Part shown: positions 1 through 8,535 of the stretch, one piece after another
Numbering within the stretch: the stretch's first letter is position 1
Layout of the letters: each line of letters begins with the position of its first letter
Assembly: GCF_900277125.1 (NCBI RefSeq)
Contig: NZ_OPYN01000132.1
Span: 62,052-126,051 of the forward strand
Source: Pseudomonas inefficax
Lineage (GTDB): Bacteria > Pseudomonadota > Gammaproteobacteria > Pseudomonadales > Pseudomonadaceae
Reading direction: 5' to 3'
DNA length: 64,000 bases
Notes under the pieces: model-generated
Told to the model about the DNA's origin: nothing
Database searches by the model: none
What the model saw: the letters and a program-made list of their open reading frames with translations, nothing else
Program-made: the position numbers and the translations under genes

Positions 1-222
1 AATCTGCCGCCAGCGCTCGTAGGCCACCAGGCCCTCGTCTGTCAGGCTCAGCTTGCGCGTGGTGCGGTTGAGCAGGCGCACGGCCATGCGCGACTCCAGG
101 CGAGCGATGCTCTTGCCCACCGCCGAGCGCGTCAGGCCCAAGGTGGCGGCGGCAGCGGTAAAACTACCGGCCTTCGCGGCACTGACGAAGGCGGCGATGT
201 CGCCGAAGCGGTTGGGTTCCAT
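1..222 (-). CDS. LysR-family transcriptional regulator, N-terminal 74 codons only
   Basis: The minus strand from the ATG at 222 reads into the window edge and encodes a LysR-type winged helix-turn-helix: MEPNRFGDIAAF at the start, a helix-turn-helix around residues 15-45 (SFTAAAATLGLTRSAVGKSI) and the wing segment RLLNRTTRKLSLTDEG. The effector-binding domain lies outside the window, so neither the ligand nor the target can be inferred. It is transcribed away from the TraX gene, with a REP pair between them. The family is clear; the specific role is unknown. Confidence 0.85.
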   Translation of the reverse strand, partial: MEPNRFGDIAAFVSAAKAGSFTAAAATLGLTRSAVGKSIARLESRMAVRLLNRTTRKLSLTDEGLVAYERWRQI

Positions 223-308
223 GGGTGGTTCCTGAATCTGATGCGGCCGGCTTAGATGGGTATGAATCTGTGAAATGCAAGCAGGACTGTCGAGGCAGCA
301 CAGCACGT

Positions 309-422
309 GTAGGAGCGGCCTTGTGTCGCGAAAGGGCTGTGCAACAGCCCCGGCAATTTTCCTGGCGATTGAAATAGCCGGGGCCGCTGCGCGACCCTTT
401 CGCGACACAAGGCCGCTCCTAC
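309..422. repeat. REP inverted pair (REPIN)
   Basis: Two opposed REP copies (gtaggagcggccttgtgtcg on the left, its reverse complement on the right) enclose about 60 bp. They fill the gap between the LysR start and the end of the TraX gene. This is the 'gtaggagcggccttgtg' subtype. The paired arms can form a large hairpin in transcripts of either strand. Confidence 0.85.
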
Positions 423-467
423 AATGATTTTCGCATGCAAAAACGGAAGGTGTGGCTGCCAGAGTGA

Positions 468-1160
468 TCAAGCGAAGACCTTGATCACCAATAAATGTAC
501 CGGATAGAACAGATAACCCCAACGTCCGACTGCTGGCACCCGCCTATCATCATGACGCAGCAACAAGCACCCGAGCGGAATCGCCAAGGCTGCAGCAATC
601 AGCGTCAGCACGGTGATAGGCGCCAGCAGATGCTCCTTCAACCAGCTGTTGGTCAGGTTCCCGCCCATGGCCAACAGGCAAGGCAACAACCAGGCCGCCC
701 CTCCTGTTCGGCGGGCCATCAACCATGCGCCCGGCAGCATCACCCCCGGCAGCCCGTACATCAGCTGTTCGCTGAACAGCCACCCTGCAAGCAGACCGGC
801 GAAGCCAAGCACTCGCGCCGACCTCGACGGATGGTGCACACCCCAGGCAACCAGTAACCCCAACACCAGGGTCGGCATCACGCTGAACGTTGGCGAACCA
901 CTGTCCAGCCAACGGTACGCAGGCTCCGACAGCACCGCGAACACCAGCATCAGCCCCAGATAACGCAGGTTGCCGCGGGTATGGAGCGCCCCGCCCCTGG
1001 AGCGCCCCACATTAACCGCAATCGCCAGGCAAAACAGCGGAAACGCCAACCGGCCCAGTACGAACAAGGCGTCGGCATCAGGCCACAGGAAACGCAGGTG
1101 GTCGGCGACCATGGTCAGCATCGCCGTCCACTTGACCAGGTCCAACCCGGCTGAACGCAT
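468..1160 (-). CDS. TraX family integral membrane protein
   Basis: A 230-residue, very hydrophobic protein beginning MRSAGLDLVKWTAMLTMVAD, the usual opening of the TraX family (PF05857), with HL and FPLF motifs in the first 45 residues and about seven to eight predicted membrane spans. F-plasmid TraX acetylates pilin, but chromosomal TraX homologues are common in pseudomonads without any conjugation genes, and none is seen here. The gene follows the YdjM-like gene by 3 bp, so the two are probably cotranscribed. The substrate is unknown; an acyltransferase role is inferred from the family only. Confidence 0.75.
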   Translation of the reverse strand: MRSAGLDLVKWTAMLTMVADHLRFLWPDADALFVLGRLAFPLFCLAIAVNVGRSRGGALHTRGNLRYLGLMLVFAVLSEPAYRWLDSGSPTFSVMPTLVLGLLVAWGVHHPSRSARVLGFAGLLAGWLFSEQLMYGLPGVMLPGAWLMARRTGGAAWLLPCLLAMGGNLTNSWLKEHLLAPITVLTLIAAALAIPLGCLLLRHDDRRVPAVGRWGYLFYPVHLLVIKVFA

Positions 1161-1163
1161 GCC

Positions 1164-2240
1164 TCAGCGCCCGGGCTCGACTGTGGCGGGCCCCAGGTAA
1201 CGATCGGTCCAGGCAGCCAGCGGCAACGGTGGCTGCTGTTCGACGATCCGTCGCCAGATCAGCACCAGGTCGTCGCCATTGAATGCCGCCCCTGGCCCGG
1301 CGCCCTTCCACATCGACGGCACATCGGTAATCCAGTGCCCCTGGCTGTCACGATGGGCCATGTTGAAGCGGAACGTGTAGTTCCCCGGGATGCCCATGCG
1401 CAGGTCGCTGACCACCAGCGCATCGCCGACCTGGTCGTAGCGCAGCCAGTCATCGGTGAACCAGCGCAAGCGCTGATGCAACGGGTTCCCGGCCAGCGCT
1501 TGTGCCAGTTGCAGGTTACGCGGCAAACGCTGCATTTCTGGCGTTTGCTGGTCGAACCCACTGCTGATGCCTTCGTAGTAATCGCCGTCCGGGGTCTTGG
1601 CCAGCACTCGCCAGACCAGGCTGTTGAAGGCTATCGGCACGGCACGTACCTGGCTGACGGCGATGCCTTGGCGATCGAGGGCAGCCTGAAACCGCTGCTC
1701 GGCCGCCATGCGTCCGGCCAGGCCGAAACCCAGGTAGGCTGCGCTGAATACCAAGGCCAGGGTCAGTAACTGCGTCGCCTTGCTGGTCAGCCCTTTGATG
1801 ATTGCGTAAATCACCGCAGCCAGCAGCGGCACGGTGTAGACCGGGTCGATGATGAACACCGCTGCCCAGCTTTGCGGGGTGGCTTGCAAGGGCCAGAACA
1901 ACTGCGTGCCATAGACCGTGAAGGCGTCGAGCAACGGGTGGGTGACCAGCACCAGCCAGAACGCCAGGAACAGCCTGGGCAAGGTATAACCTTTGCCTGG
2001 CCAGCACTTGTTGACCAGCCAGGCCAGCAGCAAGGCCAGCCCGCTGAGCACGAACAGGGAATGAGAGAAACCGCGGTGGTAAGTCATCTGCGACACCGGG
2101 TCGGCGTAGCGGATGATCACATCCAGGTCGGGCAGCGTGCCCAGCGCCGCGCCATACAGCAGCGAGCGGCGGCCCTGGATACGGCCGAGTACGGTACCTT
2201 GCAGGGCGGCGCCGAGTACTGCTTGGGTGATGGAGTCCAA
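1164..2240 (-). CDS. YdjM-like (DUF457) membrane-bound metal-dependent hydrolase
   Basis: Membrane protein of the YdjM/DUF457 family (PF04307). It shows the family's N-terminal DSITQAVLGAALQG, the acidic GTLPDLDVIIRY and the histidine motif HRGFSHSLF, which together are thought to bind metal. Several membrane spans are followed by a C-terminal soluble part of about 170 residues. I chose the TTG at 2240 (TTG-GAC-TCC) because homologues start at this DSITQ and an AGGA lies about 8 nt upstream; an in-frame ATG at 2282 would add 14 unlikely residues. It lies 3 bp upstream of the TraX gene. The substrate is unknown. Confidence 0.75.
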   Translation of the reverse strand: MDSITQAVLGAALQGTVLGRIQGRRSLLYGAALGTLPDLDVIIRYADPVSQMTYHRGFSHSLFVLSGLALLLAWLVNKCWPGKGYTLPRLFLAFWLVLVTHPLLDAFTVYGTQLFWPLQATPQSWAAVFIIDPVYTVPLLAAVIYAIIKGLTSKATQLLTLALVFSAAYLGFGLAGRMAAEQRFQAALDRQGIAVSQVRAVPIAFNSLVWRVLAKTPDGDYYEGISSGFDQQTPEMQRLPRNLQLAQALAGNPLHQRLRWFTDDWLRYDQVGDALVVSDLRMGIPGNYTFRFNMAHRDSQGHWITDVPSMWKGAGPGAAFNGDDLVLIWRRIVEQQPPLPLAAWTDRYLGPATVEPGR

Positions 2241-2340
2241 GGGGGCATTCCTGAAAGGGTGGTTTCCGGAAGCTAACTTCATCCGGGCCCAATGCGCAAT
2301 TCCTCTTGTGGGAGCATCTGTAACGGGCTGCCTGCCCTGG

Positions 2341-2555
2341 CCTCATCGCCGGCAAGCCAGCTCCCACCCCGACCGCGCTGCCCTCAAGACTTGCGCAGTA
2401 CCTGTGGGAGCGGGCAAGCCCGCGAAACAGGCGACGCGGTGGATGGCACGGGCTTCGCCCGTGTTCGCGGGCGCGCCCGCTCCCACAGGGATCGCGCCCG
2501 CGCTGACCTCAAGCCATGCGCGATCCCTGTGGGAGCTGGCTTGCCGGCGATGAGG
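2341..2555. repeat. Nested REP pairs between benF and the YdjM-like gene
   Basis: This accounts for most of the 376-bp gap at 2241-2616. An outer pair of one REP subtype (2341-2367 and its reverse complement at 2529-2555, core ctcatcgccggcaagccagc) surrounds an inner pair of another subtype at 2401-2489 (cctgtgggagcgggc facing gcccgctcccacagg). A lone fragment tgtgggagc at about 2308 adds a further trace. No gene is supported in the gap; the short open frames across it only translate REP sequence. Confidence 0.85.
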
Positions 2556-2616
2556 CCAGTGCAGGCAATATGAGACAGCTGCTCCCACCGGGTTTGCACA
2601 TGCCTCTATGGATGAT

Positions 2617-3867
2617 TCAGAACAACTGCCAGGTGTACACCAGCGTCAAGCGGTTCTCGTCGATGTCGCTGCGGTAGTTGGACCGGGCCATGGCATTGCG
2701 CACCCGGATCCCCAGCCCCTTCAGCACCCCGCCCTGCACCGCATAACCAATGTCCAGGTCGCGCTCGCGGTCGCGCCCTTCATACCCCTGCCCAGTGTCG
2801 ACATTGTCACCTGTTATGTAACGCACGGTGGCGGTCAGCCCCGGCACGCCCATGGCCGCGAAGTTGTAGTCGTAGCGCACCTGGTACGAGCGTTCGTCGG
2901 TGTAGGCGAATTCATAGGTTGGCACTTCGTTACCCAACGGCGAGATGTTGGCGAATACCCGTGGGAACGGGCTGTCGCCATAAATGCCCTGGTAGCCGGC
3001 ATGGAAGCTGTGCCCGCCATGCCGGGCCGTGAACATCGAGAAAAACGCCTGGTTGTCGATATTGCCGAGCAACGCATCGCCATCTTCGCGCGCAGTGAAA
3101 TACCCCAGGTTGGCGCTGAGCACCCAGTTGCCTACGGGCTTGCTGTGCTTGAGGCCGACAAAGCCCTGTTCGTAGATGTCCTCCAGCTGCCCGTACCACA
3201 GGCTGACGCTGCTCTGGTTGGCATTGAACGCATAGTCCCCGCCCAGGTAGTTGAAGCCGTCGCTCTCTGCCTGGCGCATCGGCACATGGCCGAGCATGGC
3301 GTTCATCTTGCCGTCGCCGCCCTCGTTGCGCAGGTGGGTGCTTTTCAGGTGCCCGGCCTGCACGGTCAGGCCGTCGATTTCCGCCGAGCTCAGGCTTGCG
3401 CCCTGGTAGGTCGGTGGCAACAGGCGGATGTCGCTGAAGGTCAGCACCGGCAGATTGGCTTGCAGTTCGCCGACGCGCAATTCGGTTTTGGACAGCCGGG
3501 CCTTGAAGGTGGGCGCCAGGCGGCTGTATTCATCGGCGGCCCGGCCATCACTGTGCACCGGCAGTAACCCGGTGTTGGTGCGGTCGGGGCTGCTGTCGAG
3601 CTTGATGCCCAGCAGGCCCAGGGCGTCAACGCCAAAGCCGACCGTGCCCGGGGTGTAGCCCGACTTGAAGTCGAGGATGAAGCCCTGGGCCCACTCCTCG
3701 GCCTTGGATTGCTGGTTGGCCCCGACGATGTCGGAGAAGTCGCGGCTGAAGTAGTAGTTACGGGCACTCAATGTGGCCTTCGAATCTTCGAAGAAGCCGC
3801 CTTCGGCGGCCAGCAACGGTTGGCTGAGCAAAGTCAGGCCCAGGGCGACGCAAGGGGTGTGGTTCAT
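2617..3867 (-). CDS. benF: OprD-family outer-membrane porin BenF (benzoate uptake)
   Basis: A 416-residue porin with a signal peptide ([20 protein letters not shown], cleavage near residue 20) followed by [23 protein letters not shown], the typical start of OprD/OccK barrels. It ends in TLVYTWQLF, a C-terminal aromatic for BAM-dependent assembly. OprD-family members usually have about 400-430 residues. Its place as the last gene of the ben operon, 54 bp after benE, supports the role of a benzoate-type aromatic acid channel, as annotated for benF in P. putida. Substrate specificity is inferred from context. Confidence 0.9.
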   Translation of the reverse strand: MNHTPCVALGLTLLSQPLLAAEGGFFEDSKATLSARNYYFSRDFSDIVGANQQSKAEEWAQGFILDFKSGYTPGTVGFGVDALGLLGIKLDSSPDRTNTGLLPVHSDGRAADEYSRLAPTFKARLSKTELRVGELQANLPVLTFSDIRLLPPTYQGASLSSAEIDGLTVQAGHLKSTHLRNEGGDGKMNAMLGHVPMRQAESDGFNYLGGDYAFNANQSSVSLWYGQLEDIYEQGFVGLKHSKPVGNWVLSANLGYFTAREDGDALLGNIDNQAFFSMFTARHGGHSFHAGYQGIYGDSPFPRVFANISPLGNEVPTYEFAYTDERSYQVRYDYNFAAMGVPGLTATVRYITGDNVDTGQGYEGRDRERDLDIGYAVQGGVLKGLGIRVRNAMARSNYRSDIDENRLTLVYTWQLF

Positions 3868-3885
3868 TCCGAAGCTCTCTTGATC

Positions 3886-3893
3886 TTGTTTTT
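3886..3893 (-). promoter_or_regulatory. AANAANAA (Hfq/Crc-type) motif before benF
   Basis: On the coding strand the benF leader reads AAAAACAA 19-26 nt before the ATG at 3867. This matches the A-rich recognition pattern of Hfq/Crc in Pseudomonas, close to the ribosome-binding region. Binding is inferred, not shown. Confidence 0.5.
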
Positions 3894-3921
3894 ATGGGTA
3901 AAGCGTTGGAAACACGGCGGT

Positions 3922-5121
3922 TCATGGGGTACGGCTCAGCACCTCCCCGGCACGTGGCTGGCGCAGCCTGAGCAACGCATGGGCCAGCAGGCCGAACAGC
4001 AAGCCCCAGAACGCTGCCGAAAGCCCCAGGAAGGCCACGCCCGAAGCGGTGACCAGGAAGGTGAACAACCCGGCATCGCGCTCGGCCGGTTCCGCCAGGC
4101 TGCGGGTCAAGGCTTCGCTGATCGCGCCATACAGCGCCAGCCCGGCCAGGGCGGCGATCAGGGCGGCGGGGAATGCTGCGAACAGCGACATCAGCGTGGC
4201 TCCGGCGATCCCCAACAGCAGGTACAGCGCACTGCCAGCCACCGCCGCGACATAGCGCCGCCGGGGGTTTTCATGGGCCTCATGACCGGTGCACAGGCTG
4301 GCGGTGACCTCCGCCAGGTTCAGCCCGTGGCAACCGAACGGTGCCAGCGCCGCGCCGGCGAGGGCGCTGGCACTGATGATCGGGCTGGCCGGCGTGGGGT
4401 AGCCGGCGTTGCGCAGCACCGCCATGCCCGGCATGAACTGCCCGGTCAGGGCCACCAGCACCAGCGGCAGTGCCAGGCTGAATACCGCTGCCATGCTGAA
4501 CTGCGGGGTGACCCACTGCGGCGACGCCAGCTCCAGCACCAACGCCTCGCTGCGAAACGCCCCGCTGGCCACGGTCACCACCGTGCCCACGCACAGCACC
4601 GCCGCCACGGCGTAGCGCGGCTGCACCCTGCGCATCACCACGTAGGTGACGAACATTGCCAGTACCAGCAGCGGTTGCACCGGCAAGGCGCGGAACACCT
4701 CGATGCCGAAGCTGAACAGGATGCCAGCCTGCATGCCGGCGGCGATGGAACCTGGCAGGCGCGTGATGATGCGGTCGAAGGCCCCGCTGATACCGATCAG
4801 CAGCAGAACCAGGTTGGCCACCAGGTAGGCGCCTACAGCCTGTTCCAGGCCCAGTTGCGGCAAGGCGGTGACCAGCAGCGCCGAACCGGGGATGGACCAC
4901 GCGATCACCACCGGCACCCGGTAGCGCAGGCTGAGCAGCGCACCGAGCACGGCACTGCCCATGGACACTGCCCAGACCCAGGAGGACAGTTGCCGATGGG
5001 ACAGGCCGGCAGCTTCTGCGGCGTGGAAGATGATCACCAAAGGGCCTGCGTAGGAGATCATCGTGGCGATGCAGCCGGCGACCAGGGCCGACAGGGAGCA
5101 GTCCTTGATCAGGGTTTTCAT
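3922..5121 (-). CDS. benE: Benzoate transporter BenE (benzoate:H+ symporter family)
   Basis: A 399-residue inner-membrane protein with about 12 hydrophobic spans, starting MKTLIKDCSLSALVAGCIATM and carrying family hallmarks such as PLVIIFHAAEAAGLS, VIAWSIPGSALL and PFGCHGLNLAEVTASL. BenE proteins (PF03594) are usually about 390-410 residues. The start at 5121 is chosen because the preceding 35 in-frame codons translate a REP element. It lies between catA and benF and is the second inner-membrane benzoate transporter of the operon after BenK. Confidence 0.92.
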   Translation of the reverse strand: MKTLIKDCSLSALVAGCIATMISYAGPLVIIFHAAEAAGLSHRQLSSWVWAVSMGSAVLGALLSLRYRVPVVIAWSIPGSALLVTALPQLGLEQAVGAYLVANLVLLLIGISGAFDRIITRLPGSIAAGMQAGILFSFGIEVFRALPVQPLLVLAMFVTYVVMRRVQPRYAVAAVLCVGTVVTVASGAFRSEALVLELASPQWVTPQFSMAAVFSLALPLVLVALTGQFMPGMAVLRNAGYPTPASPIISASALAGAALAPFGCHGLNLAEVTASLCTGHEAHENPRRRYVAAVAGSALYLLLGIAGATLMSLFAAFPAALIAALAGLALYGAISEALTRSLAEPAERDAGLFTFLVTASGVAFLGLSAAFWGLLFGLLAHALLRLRQPRAGEVLSRTP

Positions 5122-5175
5122 GAATATCTCGCAAGGCGGTGGCCGGCCTTTGTGGCTGGCTCTTGTTTTTTGCTG

Positions 5176-5267
5176 GCTTCTTCGCGGGTGAACCCGCTCC
5201 CACAGGGGCTGCACAGGTTTCAGCATTTTCGCCGTACCTGTGGGAGCGGGTTCACCCGCGAAGAAGC
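5176..5267. repeat. REP inverted pair between catA and benE
   Basis: Opposed copies gcttcttcgcgggtgaaccc and its reverse complement, about 30 bp apart, occupy most of the 158-bp gap inside the ben operon. A stem this size in the transcript could affect mRNA stability or the relative dosage of benE and benF. Confidence 0.85.
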
Positions 5268-5279
5268 AAACCCGCTGGA

Positions 5280-6194
5280 TCAGGCCTCCTGCAAAGCCCG
5301 CGGCCGCCCACTGCGCTGCTCATCCTCACCGCCCTGGGCCCGCTGCAACTGGAAGTCGAACTTCAGTTCGGCATGCCGCCCCGCCTCGCCCTCTACAAAC
5401 ACCACCTCGCCCACCAGCCCATCGCGTGTGGCATAGGCAAAGTCATCCCACAGGTACTTGTCCCCGGCCAGGTTGATCTGCGTGGTCAGGTGTCGATGCC
5501 CTGGCGCCGAGATGAAGAAGTGCACATGCGCCGGGCGCTGGCCATGGCGGCCCAGCAGGTCCAGGCACTCCTGGGTTGGCCCCTGCGGATCGCAGCCATA
5601 GCCTGACGGCACGATGGAGCGCGCGCGGTAGCGCCCCTGGGCGTCGGTGATGATGCGCCGGCGCAGGTTGTACTCGGACTGGCTCTGGTCGAAGAACGAA
5701 TAGGTTCCGCGTGTATTGGCATGCCACAGGTCAACGGTGGCCCCCGGCAGCGGCCGGCCTTGCGGGTCGAGCACCTGGCCCTCCAGGTACATCAGCGTGG
5801 CCACGCCCTCCTCGCTGCCGTCGTCCATGCGTACTTCACCTTCGGCAATGGGCGCACCGGCCACGTACAGCGGGCCTTCGATGGTGCGTGGGGTGCCGCC
5901 GACCAGGCCTGCCTGCTGGTCCTTGGCATCCTGCAGCAGGTCGAGGAAGTGTTCGATGCCCAGCCCCGCCACCAGCAGCCCGGCCTCGCCACGACCGCCC
6001 AGGCGGTTGAGATAGTCGACGGCATGCCAGAACTCGTCCTCGCTGATTTCCAGGTCTTCGATCAGCCGCGCGGTGTCCTGCAGCAGGCGCTGCACAATGC
6101 GTTTCAGGCGCGGGCTGCCGGCGTCGTTACCAAAGCCTGCAGCCTCTTCGAAGAACTGCTGCACCTCGGCAGTGTGGGAAATTTTCACGGTCAT
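5280..6194 (-). CDS. catA: Catechol 1,2-dioxygenase (operon-borne CatA paralogue)
   Basis: A 304-residue intradiol ring-cleavage dioxygenase converting catechol to cis,cis-muconate. The N-terminal helical dimerisation domain (residues 1-100) is followed by the beta-sandwich with the four Fe(III) ligands visible in order: Tyr in GTYSFFDQSQ, Tyr in VPSGYGCDPQGP, and the two His of PAHVHFF. The length is typical (300-311). It lies 29 bp after benK within the ben operon, so it is expected to be BenR-controlled; P. putida carries such a second CatA besides the one in its cat cluster. It probably protects the cell from catechol build-up during benzoate growth. Confidence 0.95.
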   Translation of the reverse strand: MTVKISHTAEVQQFFEEAAGFGNDAGSPRLKRIVQRLLQDTARLIEDLEISEDEFWHAVDYLNRLGGRGEAGLLVAGLGIEHFLDLLQDAKDQQAGLVGGTPRTIEGPLYVAGAPIAEGEVRMDDGSEEGVATLMYLEGQVLDPQGRPLPGATVDLWHANTRGTYSFFDQSQSEYNLRRRIITDAQGRYRARSIVPSGYGCDPQGPTQECLDLLGRHGQRPAHVHFFISAPGHRHLTTQINLAGDKYLWDDFAYATRDGLVGEVVFVEGEAGRHAELKFDFQLQRAQGGEDEQRSGRPRALQEA

Positions 6195-6223
6195 GGTGGA
6201 TTACCTCATGTTGTTTTCTGGAG

Positions 6224-7573
6224 TTACGCTTGCGCCGCAGCGGCCTGGGCATGCTGGCGGCCGCTGGCCAGGTGCACGGCCATGGCCAGCGCGGCAATTG
6301 CGCCGGGGATGGCGAAGGCGATGAAATTGAGTTGCAGGGGCAGGTTGATGCCCATCAGCGCACCACCCAGCAACGGGCCGACGATGGCGCCATTACGGCC
6401 GATGCCCGAGGCCCAGCCCAGCCCGGTGGAGCGCACCGATAGCCAGTACAGCTGGGCGGCGCCGGCATACAGCAGGATCTGCGTGCCGATGGTGGTGGCG
6501 CCGGCAATGAAGATCAGCAGGTACAGCACCGGCATCGGGCTGTTGACGCCGAGCAGGCTGATCGACAGCGCGGCGGCAATGAAGAACGCCACCTTGACCT
6601 TGACTAGGTTGTAGCGGTCGCCGAGCCAGCCGCCGAGGATCGCCCCGGCCATGCCGCCGAAGTTCAGCGCCAGCAGGAACGACAGGCTCGAGCCCAGGCT
6701 GTAGCCGGCGTTGGCCATCAGCTTCGGCAGCCAGGAGCTGAGCGCGTAGACCATCAGCAGGCAGCAGAAGAACGCCAGCCACAGTGCCAGGGTGCGAATG
6801 GCCAGGCCGTTGCGGAACAGTTCCACTACACCGGTGAACTTGCCGGCCCTTTCGCGGGACAAGCCCGCTCCCACAGGGGCGACCAGTACATCGTCTGGTT
6901 GCACGTCGCAGTCCGGGTCCAGTTGCCTGAGCAGCTTGCGCGCCTCGTCGGTACGGCCCTGACGCACCAGGAAACCGATCGACTCCGGAAGGTGGTAGAG
7001 AATCACCGGCAACAGCAGCAGTGGCACCGCTGCGGCGAAGAACATCGATTCCCAACCGAAACGCGGCAGCATGAAGATGCCGACACCCGCCGAGAGCATG
7101 CCGCCGAGCGAGTAGCCACTGAACATGATCGCTACCAGCGTGCTGCGCAGCCGCTTGGGCGCGTACTCGTTCATCAATGCCACGGCGTTGGGCATGAGGC
7201 CGCCACAGCCCAGGCCGGCAATGAAGCGGTAGATGCCGAACTCGCTCGGGCTGCTGGCAAACCCGTTGAGGATGGTCGCCCCGGAGAACAAGGCGAAACA
7301 GATGGCGATGCCCTTCTTGCGCCCGATACGATCAGCCAGGCTGCCGAACGCCAGGGCGCCGAACATCATGCCGAACAGCGCATAGCTGCCCAGCGCACCG
7401 GCCTGCAACGGGGTCAGGCCCCATTCTTTCATGATGACCGGCAGTACCACGCCGTAGATGAACAGGTCATAGCCGTCGAAGATCAGCAGCAGGCCGCACC
7501 AGGCCATGACCATCCAGTGGAACGGGGTAAAGCGCGCGTTATCGATGATCGGGTGTACGTCAAGGGTTCGCAT
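6224..7573 (-). CDS. benK: Benzoate MFS transporter BenK, with an in-frame REP in its central loop
   Basis: A 449-residue major facilitator of the aromatic acid:H+ symporter family. It shows the family motif DGYDLFIYG in TM1, GSLADRIGRKKG between TM2 and TM3, and a second half beginning after residue 250. Residues 233-244 (PVGAGLSRERAG) are the direct translation of a REP element at 6847-6877. They lie in the cytoplasmic loop between TM6 and TM7, where insertions are tolerated. The reading frame stays open and the gene appears functional. It is 55 bp downstream of benD and 29 bp upstream of catA. Confidence 0.92.
   Translation of the reverse strand: MRTLDVHPIIDNARFTPFHWMVMAWCGLLLIFDGYDLFIYGVVLPVIMKEWGLTPLQAGALGSYALFGMMFGALAFGSLADRIGRKKGIAICFALFSGATILNGFASSPSEFGIYRFIAGLGCGGLMPNAVALMNEYAPKRLRSTLVAIMFSGYSLGGMLSAGVGIFMLPRFGWESMFFAAAVPLLLLPVILYHLPESIGFLVRQGRTDEARKLLRQLDPDCDVQPDDVLVAPVGAGLSRERAGKFTGVVELFRNGLAIRTLALWLAFFCCLLMVYALSSWLPKLMANAGYSLGSSLSFLLALNFGGMAGAILGGWLGDRYNLVKVKVAFFIAAALSISLLGVNSPMPVLYLLIFIAGATTIGTQILLYAGAAQLYWLSVRSTGLGWASGIGRNGAIVGPLLGGALMGINLPLQLNFIAFAIPGAIAALAMAVHLASGRQHAQAAAAQA
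6847..6877. repeat. Single REP element inside the benK coding sequence
   Basis: The stretch from ccctttcgcggg to cccgctcccacagg matches the intergenic REP core almost exactly, but lies within benK. It keeps the frame and encodes PVGAGLSRERAG. There is no inverted partner nearby. Confidence 0.8.
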
Positions 7574-7590
7574 GGCATCTGTCGCTCTTG

Positions 7591-7598
7591 TTTTTGTT
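7591..7598 (-). promoter_or_regulatory. AANAANAA (Hfq/Crc-type) motif before benK
   Basis: The coding strand carries AACAAAAA followed by CAAGAG, 18-25 nt before the benK ATG at 7573, overlapping the place of the ribosome-binding site. It matches the Hfq/Crc A-rich pattern; the function is inferred. Confidence 0.5.
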
Positions 7599-7628
7599 GT
7601 GAAAGAAAGCTCTTGCCTTGGGGGTCGC

Positions 7629-8390
7629 TCAGCCGAGGTCGCCGCCCCCTACCGGCAAGGTCACGCCGGTGATGTACGAGGCTTCGTCGGAAGCGAGGAA
7701 CAGGATCGCGCCCACCTGCTCGTCGATGCTGCCGTAGCGGTGCATCAGGCTGCTGTCGAGGGTCTGGTCGACGATCTGCTGGTACCAGTGCTTTTCCTGT
7801 TCGGTCTGCTCGGCACTGTTGCGCGGCACGCGCCGGGGTGGCGCTTCGGTGCCGCCAGGCGCGGTGGCGTTGACACGGATTCCCCGGCCAGCAGTTTCGA
7901 ACGCCAGGCACGCGGTCAGCGCGTTGACGCCGCCCTTGGCCGCGCCGTAGGGCACGCGGTTGACGCTACGGGTGGCGATGGACGAGACGTTGACGATGGC
8001 GCCGCTGCCGCGTTCGAGCATGTACGGCAGTGCGGCATGGCAGCACCACAGGGTGGGGAACAACGAACGGCGTACTTCGGCTTCGATCTGGTCCACTTGG
8101 TAGTGTTCGAAGGGCTTGGCCCAGATAGTGCCACCGACGTTGTTGACCAGGATGTCGAGGCGGCCGAACGCTTCAACGGCGCTGGCCATGACCCGGGCGC
8201 AATCGTCATGTTGTTCCAGGTCGGCAGTGAGGGTGAGCATGCCTTCGCCGGCCAGTTCGTGAACCAGTTCGGAACGGTCTACCGCGACCACTTGCGCGCC
8301 TTCGGCCTTGAGCCGCCAGCACACGCCACGGCCGATGCCCTGGGCGGCACCGGTGACCAGGGCGACCTTGCCTTGGAATCGGTTGTTCAT
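7629..8390 (-). CDS. benD: Benzoate diol dehydrogenase BenD
   Basis: A 253-residue short-chain dehydrogenase that oxidises 1,6-dihydroxycyclohexa-2,4-diene-1-carboxylate to catechol with NAD+, releasing CO2. The Rossmann motif TGAAQGIG (residues 13-20), NNVGG, and the catalytic Ser (NVSS) and YGAAK tetrad are all present. The start is the ATG at 8390, which gives the usual BenD length; upstream in-frame codons run through REP sequence. It follows benC by 145 bp containing a REP pair, an unusually wide gap for this operon. Confidence 0.95.
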   Translation of the reverse strand: MNNRFQGKVALVTGAAQGIGRGVCWRLKAEGAQVVAVDRSELVHELAGEGMLTLTADLEQHDDCARVMASAVEAFGRLDILVNNVGGTIWAKPFEHYQVDQIEAEVRRSLFPTLWCCHAALPYMLERGSGAIVNVSSIATRSVNRVPYGAAKGGVNALTACLAFETAGRGIRVNATAPGGTEAPPRRVPRNSAEQTEQEKHWYQQIVDQTLDSSLMHRYGSIDEQVGAILFLASDEASYITGVTLPVGGGDLG

Positions 8391-8428
8391 GTGTGTCTCC
8401 TGCTTGATCCGTGTAAGGGCAATTGGGA

Positions 8429-8526
8429 GGGCTGCGCCCTCCATCGCGACGCAAGGCCGCTCCCACAGGGGATCGCGGTGCATGTGGGAGCGGCCTTGTG
8501 TCGCGAAAGGGCCGCACAGCGGCCCC
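8429..8526. repeat. REP inverted pair between benC and benD
   Basis: Opposed arms tcgcgacgcaaggccgctcc and its near-perfect reverse complement, flanked by ggctgcgccc and gggccgcacagcggcccc, fill the benC-benD gap. It splits the operon into benABC and benD-benF segments and is a candidate mRNA-stability boundary. Confidence 0.85.
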
Positions 8527-8535
8527 GGCGATCTA

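Noticed and set aside
309..422. REP stems as intrinsic terminators
   Set aside because: The hairpins are not followed by a T-run here or at most other copies. Some, between convergent genes, may still end transcripts in another way.
468..1160. TraX as a sign of a conjugative element
   Set aside because: No other transfer gene, relaxase or att-like repeat is present, and solitary chromosomal TraX homologues are common.
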